A stretch of 64,000 bases of DNA from Datisca glomerata (Eukaryota > Streptophyta > Magnoliopsida > Cucurbitales > Datiscaceae), in contig QANY01013423.1 of NCBI GenBank assembly GCA_003255025.1, positions 2,332,804 to 2,396,803 on the forward strand, given 5' to 3'. Below, in pieces: positions 1 to 10,891 of the stretch; within the stretch, counting starts at the first letter, position 1, and each line of letters begins with the position of its first letter. The notes under the pieces are model-generated. The model worked only from the letters and a program-made list of their open reading frames with translations. It did no database searches and was not told the DNA's origin. A program made the position numbers and the translations under genes.

Positions 1-380
1 TTCACAAACCCTAGTCACACGCAGGGCATGACAGCGGACAGTAGGAGATGGCGGCAGCGACTGACAATGGTGGCAGTGGTGACGTCTGGTGACGACGGTG
101 GTTTTTTGAGGCGGTGACAAATTACATGAAATTTTAAAAAAGGACAACTTTTGCAAGAAAATAAATTACATAAAATCATATGCCTCAATTTTAGTGTACA
201 TAAATTCCAAAATTGAAAATGAAAATGCCTAGAGCCAATAGATCGGGATCTATTTATAAAACACATTCAAAACTATTTTGAATCTACTATACAAAAATAT
301 GTCAATATCACAATATCCAACGATACATACGTTTAATCACTGAATATGCATAATCAAGAAACTTAGGCTCTGATATCAAT
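1..380 (-). mobile_element. Internal 5' end of a copia-like LTR retroelement (minus strand)
   Basis: Read on the minus strand, positions 378-367 give TGATATCAGAGC, one mismatch from the initiator-tRNA-Met primer binding site (TGGTATCAGAGC) of many plant copia elements. It sits just inside a CCTAACA end, as expected next to a 5' LTR. The sequence from 1 to about 365 would then be the element's leader. No intact gag frame is visible and the element runs off the window. The primer-site match is seen directly; the element type is inferred. Confidence 0.5.
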
Positions 381-2090
381 TGTTAGGATCGGGTTTTAAA
401 ATTTGAGAAAAAATCATTGAACCACGAACGATTTATGGGTGGAATATTAAATTTTTTACAACAATTAATTTAATCATATTAAATATTAAAACCATATATA
501 CAATTATGCATACAAAGTTAAACGTATTCAAAAGAGGTAGAAATAATTTTATAAATTTCTTGTAATAGAGAAATTCTGATTCAGTAGAATCCTATTAGTC
601 ATCTCGCGTTCTTCGTTCTTCATAAAATTCGAATCAGTCTTCACACCAACAACCACTCGTAGGATTCAGAACTATATCTCAAATGGATATTGATCAAGAA
701 TTGAGTGTGGGATCTCAAAACAACTTGAGAAAAAAAATCAAATTTTCCTTCTCGTCTATAGATTTCTGCAGCAAGCAAGGAATGGAGCGAAACTCTTTTC
801 TGCTATGTGTAATCACATTTTGTGTTAGGGTTAGAGATGCAATCATATTGCCATCCCTTATATAATAATTATATAATTTGCACATATACCCCTATATGTT
901 AAATTACAAAAAATTCACCCTCTAATTTTTTCTATTGCCGAAAATTGCATATATCTCTAGAGTCAATGTTGTGCCCAAATTCATCAATCTAAATTGATAA
1001 ATTAAATTGATCTACATCAATTAATTAATTAATTTTATGTACTAATTATCCAATAATTAAAAAATAACTAATTAATTAATTTTAATTACTTGGTTGTCAC
1101 TAATTAAGTGACAATACCCATCATATATAGGTTCGGGAAATATCATTGGTCCAAAACACGCTTTTGGTCCAACTGGTGTTATTTTTCATTCTTGTCCTTA
1201 TGAACTACGTCTGAGACCGAATGGACCCACATGAATAAAGTTAAAGGATTCAAATACTCGCTGAAATCATCTCCACTATAGATTTGATACCGAATGAACT
1301 CTCGATTCATGCACGCCACATTTTCTGTTGGTAAAAATACATACTTTTCACAGTCCATAAAATATTTAACATATCACTCTTCATGAATATCAGTAATAAG
1401 AGTGAAATGTAAAATTATCATTTTACCCCTCTTGTTATTATTTCCTTAACTCATTTATTGACTGTGAATAAGAAAGACATAATAGTGAGTTGTTCCGTAC
1501 AATTCCACATGTCTTATTCAATGATTCATTTCATCGAGTAATTGAACAAGTTAATTTACTCACACACCCATCAATAAAGCATAAGACGATACTGTTGCAT
1601 TTTACAATCTAACCATGAATTTTTATATCTGTGAATCACGCAACTCCAGCATAGTTGAATCACGATCCCAATAGCTGAGGTATTGTCTGAAAATTTGAAC
1701 TCACTCCTTTGGCGTATCAAAGTTCATAACTAACTAGGTCAAGTTTTGTATTCATCTCAAGATTAATGTAATTACAAAAATACCCTTAAGGTGAAACAAT
1801 TAGATTTATAGCTAGATAAATAGCTTTAATCCAAACTAATATGTTACTGGTCTATTCAACATGTTTCATAACATGTCTAGGTCAACCGTTAGAGTCTTCA
1901 CTTTCATGCCCCAAGATCAGCATCCTTTGGTTCAACCTAACAGTCATAATCAGACTCGATTGTCCAGTCGATCCTAAGACTACGAATAACATTCTGAAAT
2001 ATTTCAGAAGTGTTTGTCTGGAAGACCCCCCAATCTTTACTCTTCTTACATTGAAAATAGTTTCAGGACCTGAGTAAATTATAAACATAC
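381..2090 (-). mobile_element. LTR-like sequence of the same copia element; right boundary uncertain
   Basis: It begins at the TGTTAGGATC boundary beside the primer-site-like sequence. Positions 386-560 are similar, in reverse complement, to 26520-26700 and 29880-29985, showing a dispersed repeat family with at least three copies in this window. The right end is a guess: I found no matching terminal dinucleotide or target duplication, and LTR sequence could stop well before 2090. Short ORFs at 683-865 and 1841-2088 show no recognisable domain. Confidence 0.4.
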
Positions 2091-2099
2091 TTTAATTAA

Positions 2100-5000
2100 A
2101 AGAAAAAGTTCCATTCATTTATTAAATTCAGGAATACAAAATGTCTGAGAAATAACTAAATACTCATAAATAGTTATTCCAGAAAGAGGGAAATATTGGG
2201 CCAACATGGGGAGGGCCATATATTATCAATGAGATAGGGGGAAGCGGCTACTACCGTTTGAAACAAAAGAAGGAATGGGCCTGCCAAAATCGTGGAATGT
2301 AGCCCACCTAAAGAAATACTTTGTTTAAAGTTGTAAAGAGCATTATAGTAAATATTTTCCTGTAGTTTTTTCTCACAAGGATTTTACACGTAAAAACTCT
2401 TGGTGTCACCTCTCCTCATCTCTAATAAAAACAACAAAAATAAGGGCGTAAGTCTTTGGGATGTGCAGTTCATAAGTCTTACTCTCAGAAGGAACTAAGG
2501 ACATAAATAAGTCAATGGGAAGGGCAGTTCATAAGTTCTTGAGAGGGGCGAACAATAAATCATACTCTAAAAATAATTAAGGGCGTGAGTCCTTGAGAGA
2601 GAGATTTCATAAGTCTTACTCTCAAAAAGAAAAACATCTTTTAAAATGGGCGAAAAAGAAGAAGAATGAATGTCTTCAAACCAGAACGACAAATAAACTG
2701 AACAACGGATGGCTCGACTAAACAGGAACATTCATGCTCTATTGTATTTCAACCAAAGAAAATCCTACTCTTTGAGCCAACTAAAAAAAGGAGCGGAAAT
2801 GGGTAAACAGGTAACTACATTTGAGTATTGAAAAAAGAAACGCTGATAAAAATAGTGAAATGGGAAAAATCTTGTCATTGACCTCGGGAAAGTACAAGAA
2901 GATCTGCTAAAAAGTTATAATACAGGAAAAGTAAAAGTACATGTTAAAAGGAAATGAACTAAGACTCCCCTTCGGAGTAGCCTCTGCAGGAGGGTCAGAA
3001 GCCGTAACATGAATGTCTGGTCTAGGTTCGGCAGGGTCGTTGTGAAGATTAACAAGGTGCATGTGGGGAACCTTATCTCATTTGACATCACGATAACCTG
3101 TACAATAGGCCATACCCTCAGCCTAATCAACCATGGCCTGGTACTCGGCCTATATGGCCTTGTTGCACTCCTCTAAGTGTAAGAAAAGGACAGAAGAAAG
3201 TGGAAAGAAGTGTAATAAAGAAGTATGCTAAAGGAATAAGAGTTACCTGCATCAAGCTATGACTGAGGTCAATAAACTTATCATTGATGGAAAGTTGGTG
3301 GAGAGCGGTCGTGTCTACGTCAGTTTGGATCCTGTTCAAGATGATGTGTGAAGAATGGGGATCCTTCAAGAAGCTAACAGAAGTCGGGACGGGCAGAGCC
3401 ACTGTGTTCTTCCACCACCTCCACCAGTCGGGTTCCTCAGGCCTCTCTTAAGAACTGGCGGACGAGGAGGGGGAAAACCTCTAAGCAGGTGGAGGATGGG
3501 CTAAAGAAGCTTTTTCTCGTGCTGGAGTATCTTCGACTACGGGAGCAGGAGAATCAGTTGAAACGGCGGAGGTGGAGTAGTGACAACAGGAACGGGAACT
3601 GGCGGCACAATAATATGATGAGTGTCGCGAGCAGTTCCAGTAGCTTCTTTTCTCAAATAGATGTCTCTCTCACCACTAACGGTTCCCCACAGGTTGCTCC
3701 ATAGACACTTTGAAATCTCCAACTCTTCAATAAGAGCTTGTAATAGTGCGTCTTGTTCTTTTGCCTTTCGCTGCTCTACCTCTCAGTCTCATTCTTCTTC
3801 CTCTTCCTCTCACTCAGACTCAAAAGACTTAGAAGGACTGGAAGCCACAACGTGGAGGAAGGTAGGAACGGGGATGGCTGTGGGATCTCTGAAGTTAGAG
3901 AAAAAGAAGCGGCAGCTCCGGCTACAGGAACGAGAACGTAGGCAATGTTGATCTACCTACTTGGATCGAAGAGATCTTTCTAGTCACATTCTGGGCAGTT
4001 GTAGACAGCGGAGAGTCGAGCAGCTGCATCTTTGCGAACAAAGAATCTTTTGTTCCATTTCTTATATGCACAAACGAAGAGATGAAGAAAAGTTCATAAC
4101 TAAAAAAAGAGAGAAAATGGAAATGACAAGAAATTGGAGCTCTAGCTACTTACTGAAAGATCCACATGTCCTGAGGACGATCCAGTGGCCATCACTGCCA
4201 TAATTCTCGCCGATCAGAAAGGTCCCGTCTTCCCAGCCTTTATCTCCCCTTAAGAGATCAATGACTGAACCCCCTCGTTTCTCGCTAGCATGGGGAGCCA
4301 TGTACGTGCTGGGGGTGTTTTGGGAAGGGCAAGATAAAAGGTACCAAAAAACTATTGAAGGAGGGGGAAAAGAGGGAGCTTCAATCCTAAAGCTATATAC
4401 ATGGGTACTAGGGTGATTTGGTATGGGGCATGGAAAGTGAAAGACTTAAGTATTCCATCATCAAAGCCGCAAATGATATCTAAGGGGAAGACACCTTTAT
4501 GACGATCCATAATCCGTTTGAACTCGTCCTGGTTCCTAACTAAGGTTACGGTAACCTTAAACTCTTTTTCTCCCCTAGTGAGTGTGAAATAAAACTGAGA
4601 AAGAGAAAGTGAAAGAAGTGGAGCAGAAATTGAAGAAGAAGAAGATGACTTAAAGGGGGTAGGGCAAACATGAAGAAAAAAATGACGAAGACAAAGGCCT
4701 TATGTAGGCTATGAATGCCAAAAAAGAATGCATTGAAATTTATGATTCTGAACAAAGAATAAAACAAAATTAATTCTAAAAAGGAGTGGAGTGCACCAGG
4801 CGTATAAAATATAGCGCTTGAAATGATAGCACTAGCCGTCATCCGCAACTGGAAAATGACGAGACGACGACTGGAAATAGGACGAAGCAAGTCTTGAAAA
4901 CTCGCACTAACCGAGAACAGGAAGGTGAAATGATGCAGGCAATACCTGAGAACGTGAACTAAAAACCCACGTTTATTTTCGAGAACCGAGAACGAGAAGG

Positions 5001-5700
5001 TGGAACGACACATACGAGTGACAAAATACCATTCCCGAGAGACGTGAGGAAATGATTGTATATGTTTTTATTATTTAATAATGTCCTTTCTACATGCTAT
5101 TAATATTTGTAGGACCAATACAGCAGTGAAAAGATGAAAAAAGATGGGGCTACCAATCCCCTGCCAAGACACGCGTGAAATACACTCATTACGTCTCAAT
5201 GAATTGAAATTCATTGAGTTAATGAGGGTAAATGAACAGGTAAAAATCTTTACTGTGTCACGTGCACGGAAATGATCGATCAAAAGGTAGTAAAGAGATC
5301 TCCAGTGCACGAGAACGAAGAAAAAGAGATTTGAATCACGCGAGAAAATTACATGGTTACGACTGAATTGGTGGTTGAAAAACAGGGGGATGAAACAATT
5401 GAATTGAGTGTGTGAAATGAAGGGACCCACGCCTAGCAAGAATCCCATTGATATGGGCGAGATCCTATAGGCATTATAAAACCTTCAAAAACATTGAGGA
5501 GGGGGATCATTCCCCTCCTTTTATTATTTTATTGTTAAATTGGAGCCTATATAAGGGCTCGTGTAATGAATGAAAATGGACAATTTTTCAATACAACAAA
5601 AATAATTCTCAGAGCATTTACTACTCTCCCCTCTCACTCTCTAACCATTTCATCGATAATTACTAAGATTCTATTGGTGTGGGGAAAACTTCTAGAGATG
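2100..5700. repeat. Degraded retroelement-like region with an LTR-promoter-like end
   Basis: This stretch is less AT-rich than its surroundings and holds several ORFs of 70-155 codons (e.g. 3127-3402 minus, 4546-5013 minus, 5071-5448 minus) in which I recognise no domain. At 5500-5600 a short hairpin of GAGGGG/CCCCTC type is followed by a TATATAAGGG box and a transcript-like leader, the arrangement of a plant LTR U3/R region. I see no intact pol domain. A relic of a gypsy-type or large non-coding LTR element is the likeliest reading, but this rests on texture rather than homology. Confidence 0.35.
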
Positions 5701-7196
5701 TTTTTTTATTTAAAATAATAATATTTTAATTTAGAATTGTGTCAGATCTATTTTTCTAAAAATCACTTATGTTTTAAAAAATATTTATGTGGACTGCATG
5801 CATATATAAACATTTTAGAAATTATTATAGTATATGCTTCTTCTAGAAGTCATTTGACATTCAAAATGTATTTTAGACAAAAACTTTTGCCAAATACACG
5901 TTAGACGAAATACTCTCATACTCACCATTAGTTTTAGAAAAGAAGGATAGGAGACAAAAAGTTTTTTTTTATCATCGTCTTCTTGTTAACGTCTTCATGC
6001 TATATCATAGCCAATTCTGGACTAATGTCTAGAATGCAGCAAAACGTACAACTATTTTTTTTTATGAATACTTATTGAATACTTTCATTTGTTTTAGAAT
6101 TTTTGGTAGAGTTATTTGATTTAATTATTTAGAGGATATTTTAGAGTTTAAAATTGAAATATGAAATCTATGTTTCAGCATATGAATTAGGAATCATTTT
6201 AGGACGATATAATTAGTGTTTAATTGTTGTAATTTGAATTGGATTTTTATGAATAAAATAAAATTTATGTTTAGCCTCATATTCCATCGTTTTAGTGGTT
6301 CGGAGAGAATTCTAGGATTTGATGGTGTTTTAGAACGCCGATCGGGTTTGTGACATTCACCGTATTTCTCATCCAAATTCCACACTATATTTATGACACG
6401 TTACTTGCATTTAGAATTTGATGAAATTTGAAATTGAATTTCTTAATAATGATTAAGAATCAAAATCTGAAATCAGATTAATGTATTTATTAATCGTTAG
6501 AAATCAGATTCAAGAATCAGATTATTGAGAATAAGAATGATTGTTTGTATTTACTATATCAATGAATCGAAATAAAACATATGCCATTACTAAAATCTCT
6601 TTCAAAGAAAATAAATAGAAGAAATGATGGCCGAGTAGACAAATATTTTGAAGACATAATGAACTTTTCACAATTTATTTCAAATAAATCAGAAATATGG
6701 AATCTCATTCAAGTCAAAGCTATGTGAACTATTTGGAATCGGATTTTAAAATCATAATGAATAATAATTTAGAATCGGATTCCGCGAAATCCAATTCTAA
6801 ATGAATCAAGTAAACAAGCCATAATTGATATTCGAGCTAAAACTCACTAGTGATCTCTGCAAGTAAACCTTGATGATCATGTAATGGGAGCTCATGAACG
6901 TGATAGAATTGTGGAATTGCTACAACAATAGAAGCTATTAATATGATAACACGCCACAATTATTTGTAAGTTGACAATTCTCATTCACATTGCGTGTATA
7001 TGATAAATTTGAAGAAGATGATTACAATCATTAAGTTTTTCGATTGAAATGATTTGGGCAGAGAAAATTTGACGATCATAGTTTTGTAGATTGATAGTCG
7101 TCACAAAGCTACAATGATTACAAGAATGATATTTTGAAGTGTACTTTGTGGATAAGTTTGATGAAAAACAACTTGAAATGCTTAATAGGTTTGAAC
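5701..7196. other. AT-rich intergenic stretch, no gene seen
   Basis: No ORF with recognisable content. Around 6420-6560 and 6720-6800 there are repeated inverted words of the GAATCAGATT / AATCGGATT kind, as found in small degenerate MITE-like elements, but no clean ends can be defined. Confidence 0.4.
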
Positions 7197-7205
7197 AATA
7201 AATAT

Positions 7206-9082
7206 GGTTTTTTTGCAAGATTATACCTTAGGAAAAATTATTTTGTAAAATTATACCCATTCAGTAATTTATGCACTCTCTTCACTTTTCTCTTCTTTAT
7301 CTCTCATTGCATTTCTTACACATTGGCTCATACTCTCTCTCTCTCTCTCTCATTTTTTCAGAAACTCATTTTCATTTTTTATTTCTTCATGTTTCATTTG
7401 CTTCATAATTTTATAATTTTTTTATTTTCTAATGAAGAAAAAAGTAGTGGGCAGTTAGTACACGATCGTAGTGTAGTCATTGCGTAATGTAATTTTAATG
7501 AGTTTTGTTAACTTTTTTAGGTCTTGTTAATTTTTGTTTTCTTAATTTTAGTAGATTTTGAGAGAGAACGTAGAGAGAGAAAGATGACACGTAGAGCTTA
7601 GAGAGAGATGGAGAACGTCGAGAGAGGGGGTACACAATGCCCTTGTACCCATCTTGTAGACTACAAGATAGCTACACGATACTCGTGTACCTATTGTGCA
7701 GTCTACACGATCGTAGTGTAATCAACGTGTAATGTACACGATCATTGTATAAGCATCGTGAACACTACATATATAATATATTAATTATATTTATTTATTT
7801 AAATATTAATAATATGAAGGTTGAGTGTTAAAGAAAAATGATTTGACATTTGATTTGATACTGTGTAATAAAAGTATTAGAGGAGAATGAAGAAACAGTA
7901 GTAGGTAACTAGTACAAGAAGACTGCACGATTATAGTGTAACCTTCGTGTAGACTACATGACGAGGACCCATCACCCACAATCCACTTATTTTTTCTTTA
8001 TTCCTTCCCCCAATACTTTTCTTACATAACATTAAATCAAATGTCAAATCATTATTTCTCAACACTCAACTTTCATATTTATTAATATTTAAATATATAT
8101 GTATATATATAATTAAACATATTACATGTGTAGTGTACACGATGCCTACACGACGATCGTGTACACTACACGGTGACTATATTGCGATCGTGTATCCATT
8201 ACCCACTACTTTTTCTTCATTCTTCCTCCAACATTTTTCTTACACAACATCAAATCAAATGACAATCATTCTTCTTCAACGATCAACTTTCATATTTACT
8301 AATATTTAAATACGTATATAAATTTAAATATATTACACATGTAGTATGCGCGATGCCTACATGATGATCGTGTAGACATCGTGTACACTATACGATGATT
8401 ACACTATGATGGTGTAGCCATCATGTACTCATTATCCATTACTTTTCTTCATTCTTTCCCCAATTCTTTTCTTACATAACATCAAATAAAATGTCAATTC
8501 ATTTTTGTTCAACACTCAGTCTCCATATTCATTTATACTTAATAAATATATAAAATTAAATATGTTACATGTGTAGTGTACATGATGCATATATAATGAT
8601 CATGTAGACATAGAGTACACTATACGATGTCAGTATAGCCATCGTGTAGGCTACACGATGTCTGTATACCTATCGTATAAGCTTGTACCCAAAATTAGTA
8701 AAACTCATCAAAATTAACAAAACCTATAAAAATTAACAAAATCTATTAAAATTAACAAAAATCATTCTCTCTCTACAGTTTCTTTCTCTCAACCTTAAGT
8801 TTTTAAAAAATAAAAAAATTATAAAATCATGAAACAAATGAAACATGAAGAGATAAAAAATGAAAATGAGTTTATGAGAAAATGAGTTTCTGAAAAAATG
8901 AGAGAGATATGAATATGAAAAATGAAGAGAGAGTGTAGGCCAATATGTAAGAAGGGCAATAAAGAAAAAAGAAGAGAAAAAGTGAAAGGAACGTGGACCC
9001 GAGGTTAAAGAGTGCACAAATTACTGAAGGAGTTAATTTTATAAAATACTTTTTCATTAAGTATAGTCTTGCAAAAAACCCC
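7206..9082. mobile_element. Non-autonomous Mutator-like element with ~350-bp inverted repeats and 9-bp TSD
   Basis: The left end (GGTTTTTTTGCAAGATTATA, from 7206) is the reverse complement of the right end (up to 9082) with few differences, and the similarity runs inward to about 7560 and 8690. The element is flanked by a perfect 9-bp direct repeat AATAAATAT at 7197-7205 and 9083-9091; a 9-bp target duplication is the signature of Mutator-like transposons. ORFs at 7134-7487 (plus) and 8733-9084 (minus) resemble each other only because they lie in the two inverted arms. The interior (7620-8690) contains no transposase but has tandem modules of about 200-230 bp rich in TACACGATCGTGTA-like palindromes. 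It is therefore a deletion derivative or MITE-sized passenger. Length is 1877 bp. Confidence 0.88.
7620..8690. repeat. Internal tandem modules with ACACGATCGTGT-type palindromes
   Basis: Three roughly 200-230-bp direct modules (about 7960-8190, 8190-8410 and 8410-8640) each combine a TTCATTCTTCCTCCAA-like stretch, an AT-rich stretch around AATATTTAAATA, and a block of CACGAT/ATCGTG words. An inverted partial copy lies at about 7790-7960. They resemble the subterminal binding arrays of plant DNA transposons. No protein coding is seen. Confidence 0.7.
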
Positions 9083-9091
9083 AATAAATAT

Positions 9092-9679
9092 ATATGAGTA
9101 TCTCTCTAAGAAATCGTGATATCAAGATCTATGTTGATTAGTTTACTTTTTACTATTTTGATTGAATCTATTTATGAGTTGTTTGTTTTTGCATATACTG
9201 TGTTATTTCCTACACCTCTGATGGTGAGTTTGTAACCTATTTGTTGGAATGCGTTAAGGCACCAAACCTGTTTTCTTAGGTTGTATTGAGGAATGCTTCA
9301 TGACGGTGTAAATACTGTGACAGTTTAAGTTACTGTGTTGTAATAGAACTCTCATGTTCACGTTTTAGAGAGATTTGAACCAACTAAAGCAATAAAATCA
9401 CCAAAGTAAGTACCTTCAACATATTTAATGTACTTATTAAGTACTCTAATTATACTAGGATTTTTACCTAGTACCAAGTGTCCTGGTCTTGAGAAGTTTC
9501 ATCCGCCACATCCCACCAACGAAATTTTACAGAAAAATACTTCGACTTAACCAGGGACCATCGATGCAATTATTCCAGAAAGAAAAACCAACTAAAAGGA
9601 GGAATATTCGATGATAAACGGGGCAAAATCCTGGCCGACAAAGGAAATAAGGGAACAAACAACAAATTTGTTTTTATAA
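9092..9679. other. Intergenic region downstream of the SDR gene
   Basis: No ORF with recognisable content. The last 150 bases probably hold the 3' untranslated region of the minus-strand SDR gene that ends at 9680. Confidence 0.4.
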
Positions 9680-10567
9680 TCATTTCGGATTGAGACTTGG
9701 ATTGGTGACACTGAAACCACCATCAATTACCAGATTAAGCCCACTGACGTACTTGGACTCATCACTTGCCAAAAACAAAGCTGCGTTGGCAACGTCCTCT
9801 GCTTCCATGACTGATCCTTTAAAGTTAGCCGATAAAGAAATGAAATCTTCCATTTGTCTCTTAATCACAACATCATTAGTTTTCAATAACATAGGAGTGA
9901 CAGTAACAAAAGGAGAAATGCAGTTAACTCTGATTCCATGATTCCCCAATTCCACACTTAAATTCTTAGCAAGCCCAACAATAGCATGTTTAGAAGCAGT
10001 ATAAGCATGAGTAGATCCAGAACAGCTAACAGAGACGACACTTGAAGTGAAAAGAATGCATCCTTTTTTAGCTGGAATCATAACTCTAGCTGCATGTTTA
10101 GCCCCTAAGAAACCACCAAACAAATTGACATCAAACACCCTTTTGAAATCTGCTAAATCAGAGGTTAAGATTGTTGACTTTACATCTCCTGGTATACCGG
10201 CGTTGTTAAACATGATGTCCAGCTTTCCGTATTTAGACACGCATAGATTTACGGCGTTTTCCACATCGGATTCTTTTGCTACATTACAATGAACATAAGA
10301 GACAATGGGATTTCCAAGTTCATTGCAAAGTGCCTCACCCAGTTCATCTTGGATATCTGCAATTAGGACTTTGGCACCATGTTCCACAAATAACCTCACT
10401 GTGCATTCGCCTATGCCGCTAGCTCCACCTGTTATCAGTGCCACCTTGCCTTCTAGCCTGAAAAACAGAGACAAACCAACTCTCCTCTTAATTATATATG
10501 AAAAATCAACTTATCAAATAGAAGAAAGAAAGATTGCGTTTCTTAATTACCTTTTATGGGTGCTCAT
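9680..10567 (-). CDS. Short-chain dehydrogenase/reductase (SDR110C-like), NAD(H)-type, two exons
   Basis: Exon 1 is 10567-10551 (ATG plus five codons, donor AG|GTAATT); exon 2 is 10457-9680 after a TTTTTCAG acceptor. The spliced protein is 264 aa and starts MSTHKRLEGKVALITGG, as is usual for plant secoisolariciresinol/xanthoxin dehydrogenase-like SDRs; starting inside exon 2 would give an atypical N-terminus. Visible motifs: nucleotide-binding TGGASGIG (about residues 14-21), an Asp after the second strand (IADIQD), which favours NAD(H), NNAG near residue 90, and a catalytic Ser with YTASK. All key residues are present. It lies head-to-head with a CYP81Q gene across a 324-bp promoter. Substrate is unknown. 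By context it could oxidise a triterpenoid hydroxyl (for example C-3 or C-11), which is inference. Related SDRs act on lignans, abscisate precursors and diterpenoids, so an unrelated role is possible. Confidence 0.92.
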
Positions 10568-10891
10568 CCTTGATCTCCTAGACTTGATATTGAAGAAGGG
10601 AAGAACTTAGTTTTACGTTTTGAGTCTCTGCATTTTGGGATTCAGTAGTTATTTGCTCTTTATAGAAGAGGCAAGAGACCCACTTGTAATTTCGTGGATT
10701 ATAATTTTTTTTAGGGGGAGGGGGTGGGGGGGATTTTTTTTTGGAACTAAACCACATGATACACGAGGTTGGTCGAACAGAACAAAAAAAAAGAGAAAAT
10801 TATTGTGGCTGCATATGTATCTTAATAACAATTCGTAGCTATATAATAAAGGCCATACTCTTGTGTACAATCATCCAATCAAAGTGGCGAA
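10568..10891. promoter_or_regulatory. Divergent SDR / CYP81Q promoter with a cluster-motif site
   Basis: The two start codons are 324 bp apart. A TATAAA box for the SDR is on the minus strand at 10664-10659, about 92 bp before its ATG. A TATAATAAA-like box for the P450 is at 10841-10850, about 45 bp before its ATG. Between them, 10755-10767 reads on the minus strand CTCGTGTATCATG, 11 of 13 matches to CACGTGAATCATG found elsewhere in the cluster. A G-rich run (10713-10732) and a T run follow the SDR box. One element could serve both genes. Confidence 0.65.

Noticed and set aside
1630..1665. Two GAATCACG words resembling the motif
   Set aside because: Only the TGAATCA core matches (about 9 of 13), inside a retroelement LTR-like region; such matches are expected by chance.
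4546..5448. Minus-strand ORFs of 155 and 125 codons
   Set aside because: Phe/Leu/Ser-rich, without domain or codon pattern of a gene, within retroelement-like DNA.
7620..8690. CRISPR-like array of short palindromic repeats
   Set aside because: Plant nuclear DNA; the repeats are irregular, the spacers are repeats themselves, and all lie inside a transposon with clear ends.
9680..10474. SDR translation start inside exon 2 (MSLFFRLEG)
   Set aside because: The LEG core is preceded by a TTTTTCAG acceptor, and an upstream mini-exon (10567-10551) gives the usual MSTHKR start with correct phase.
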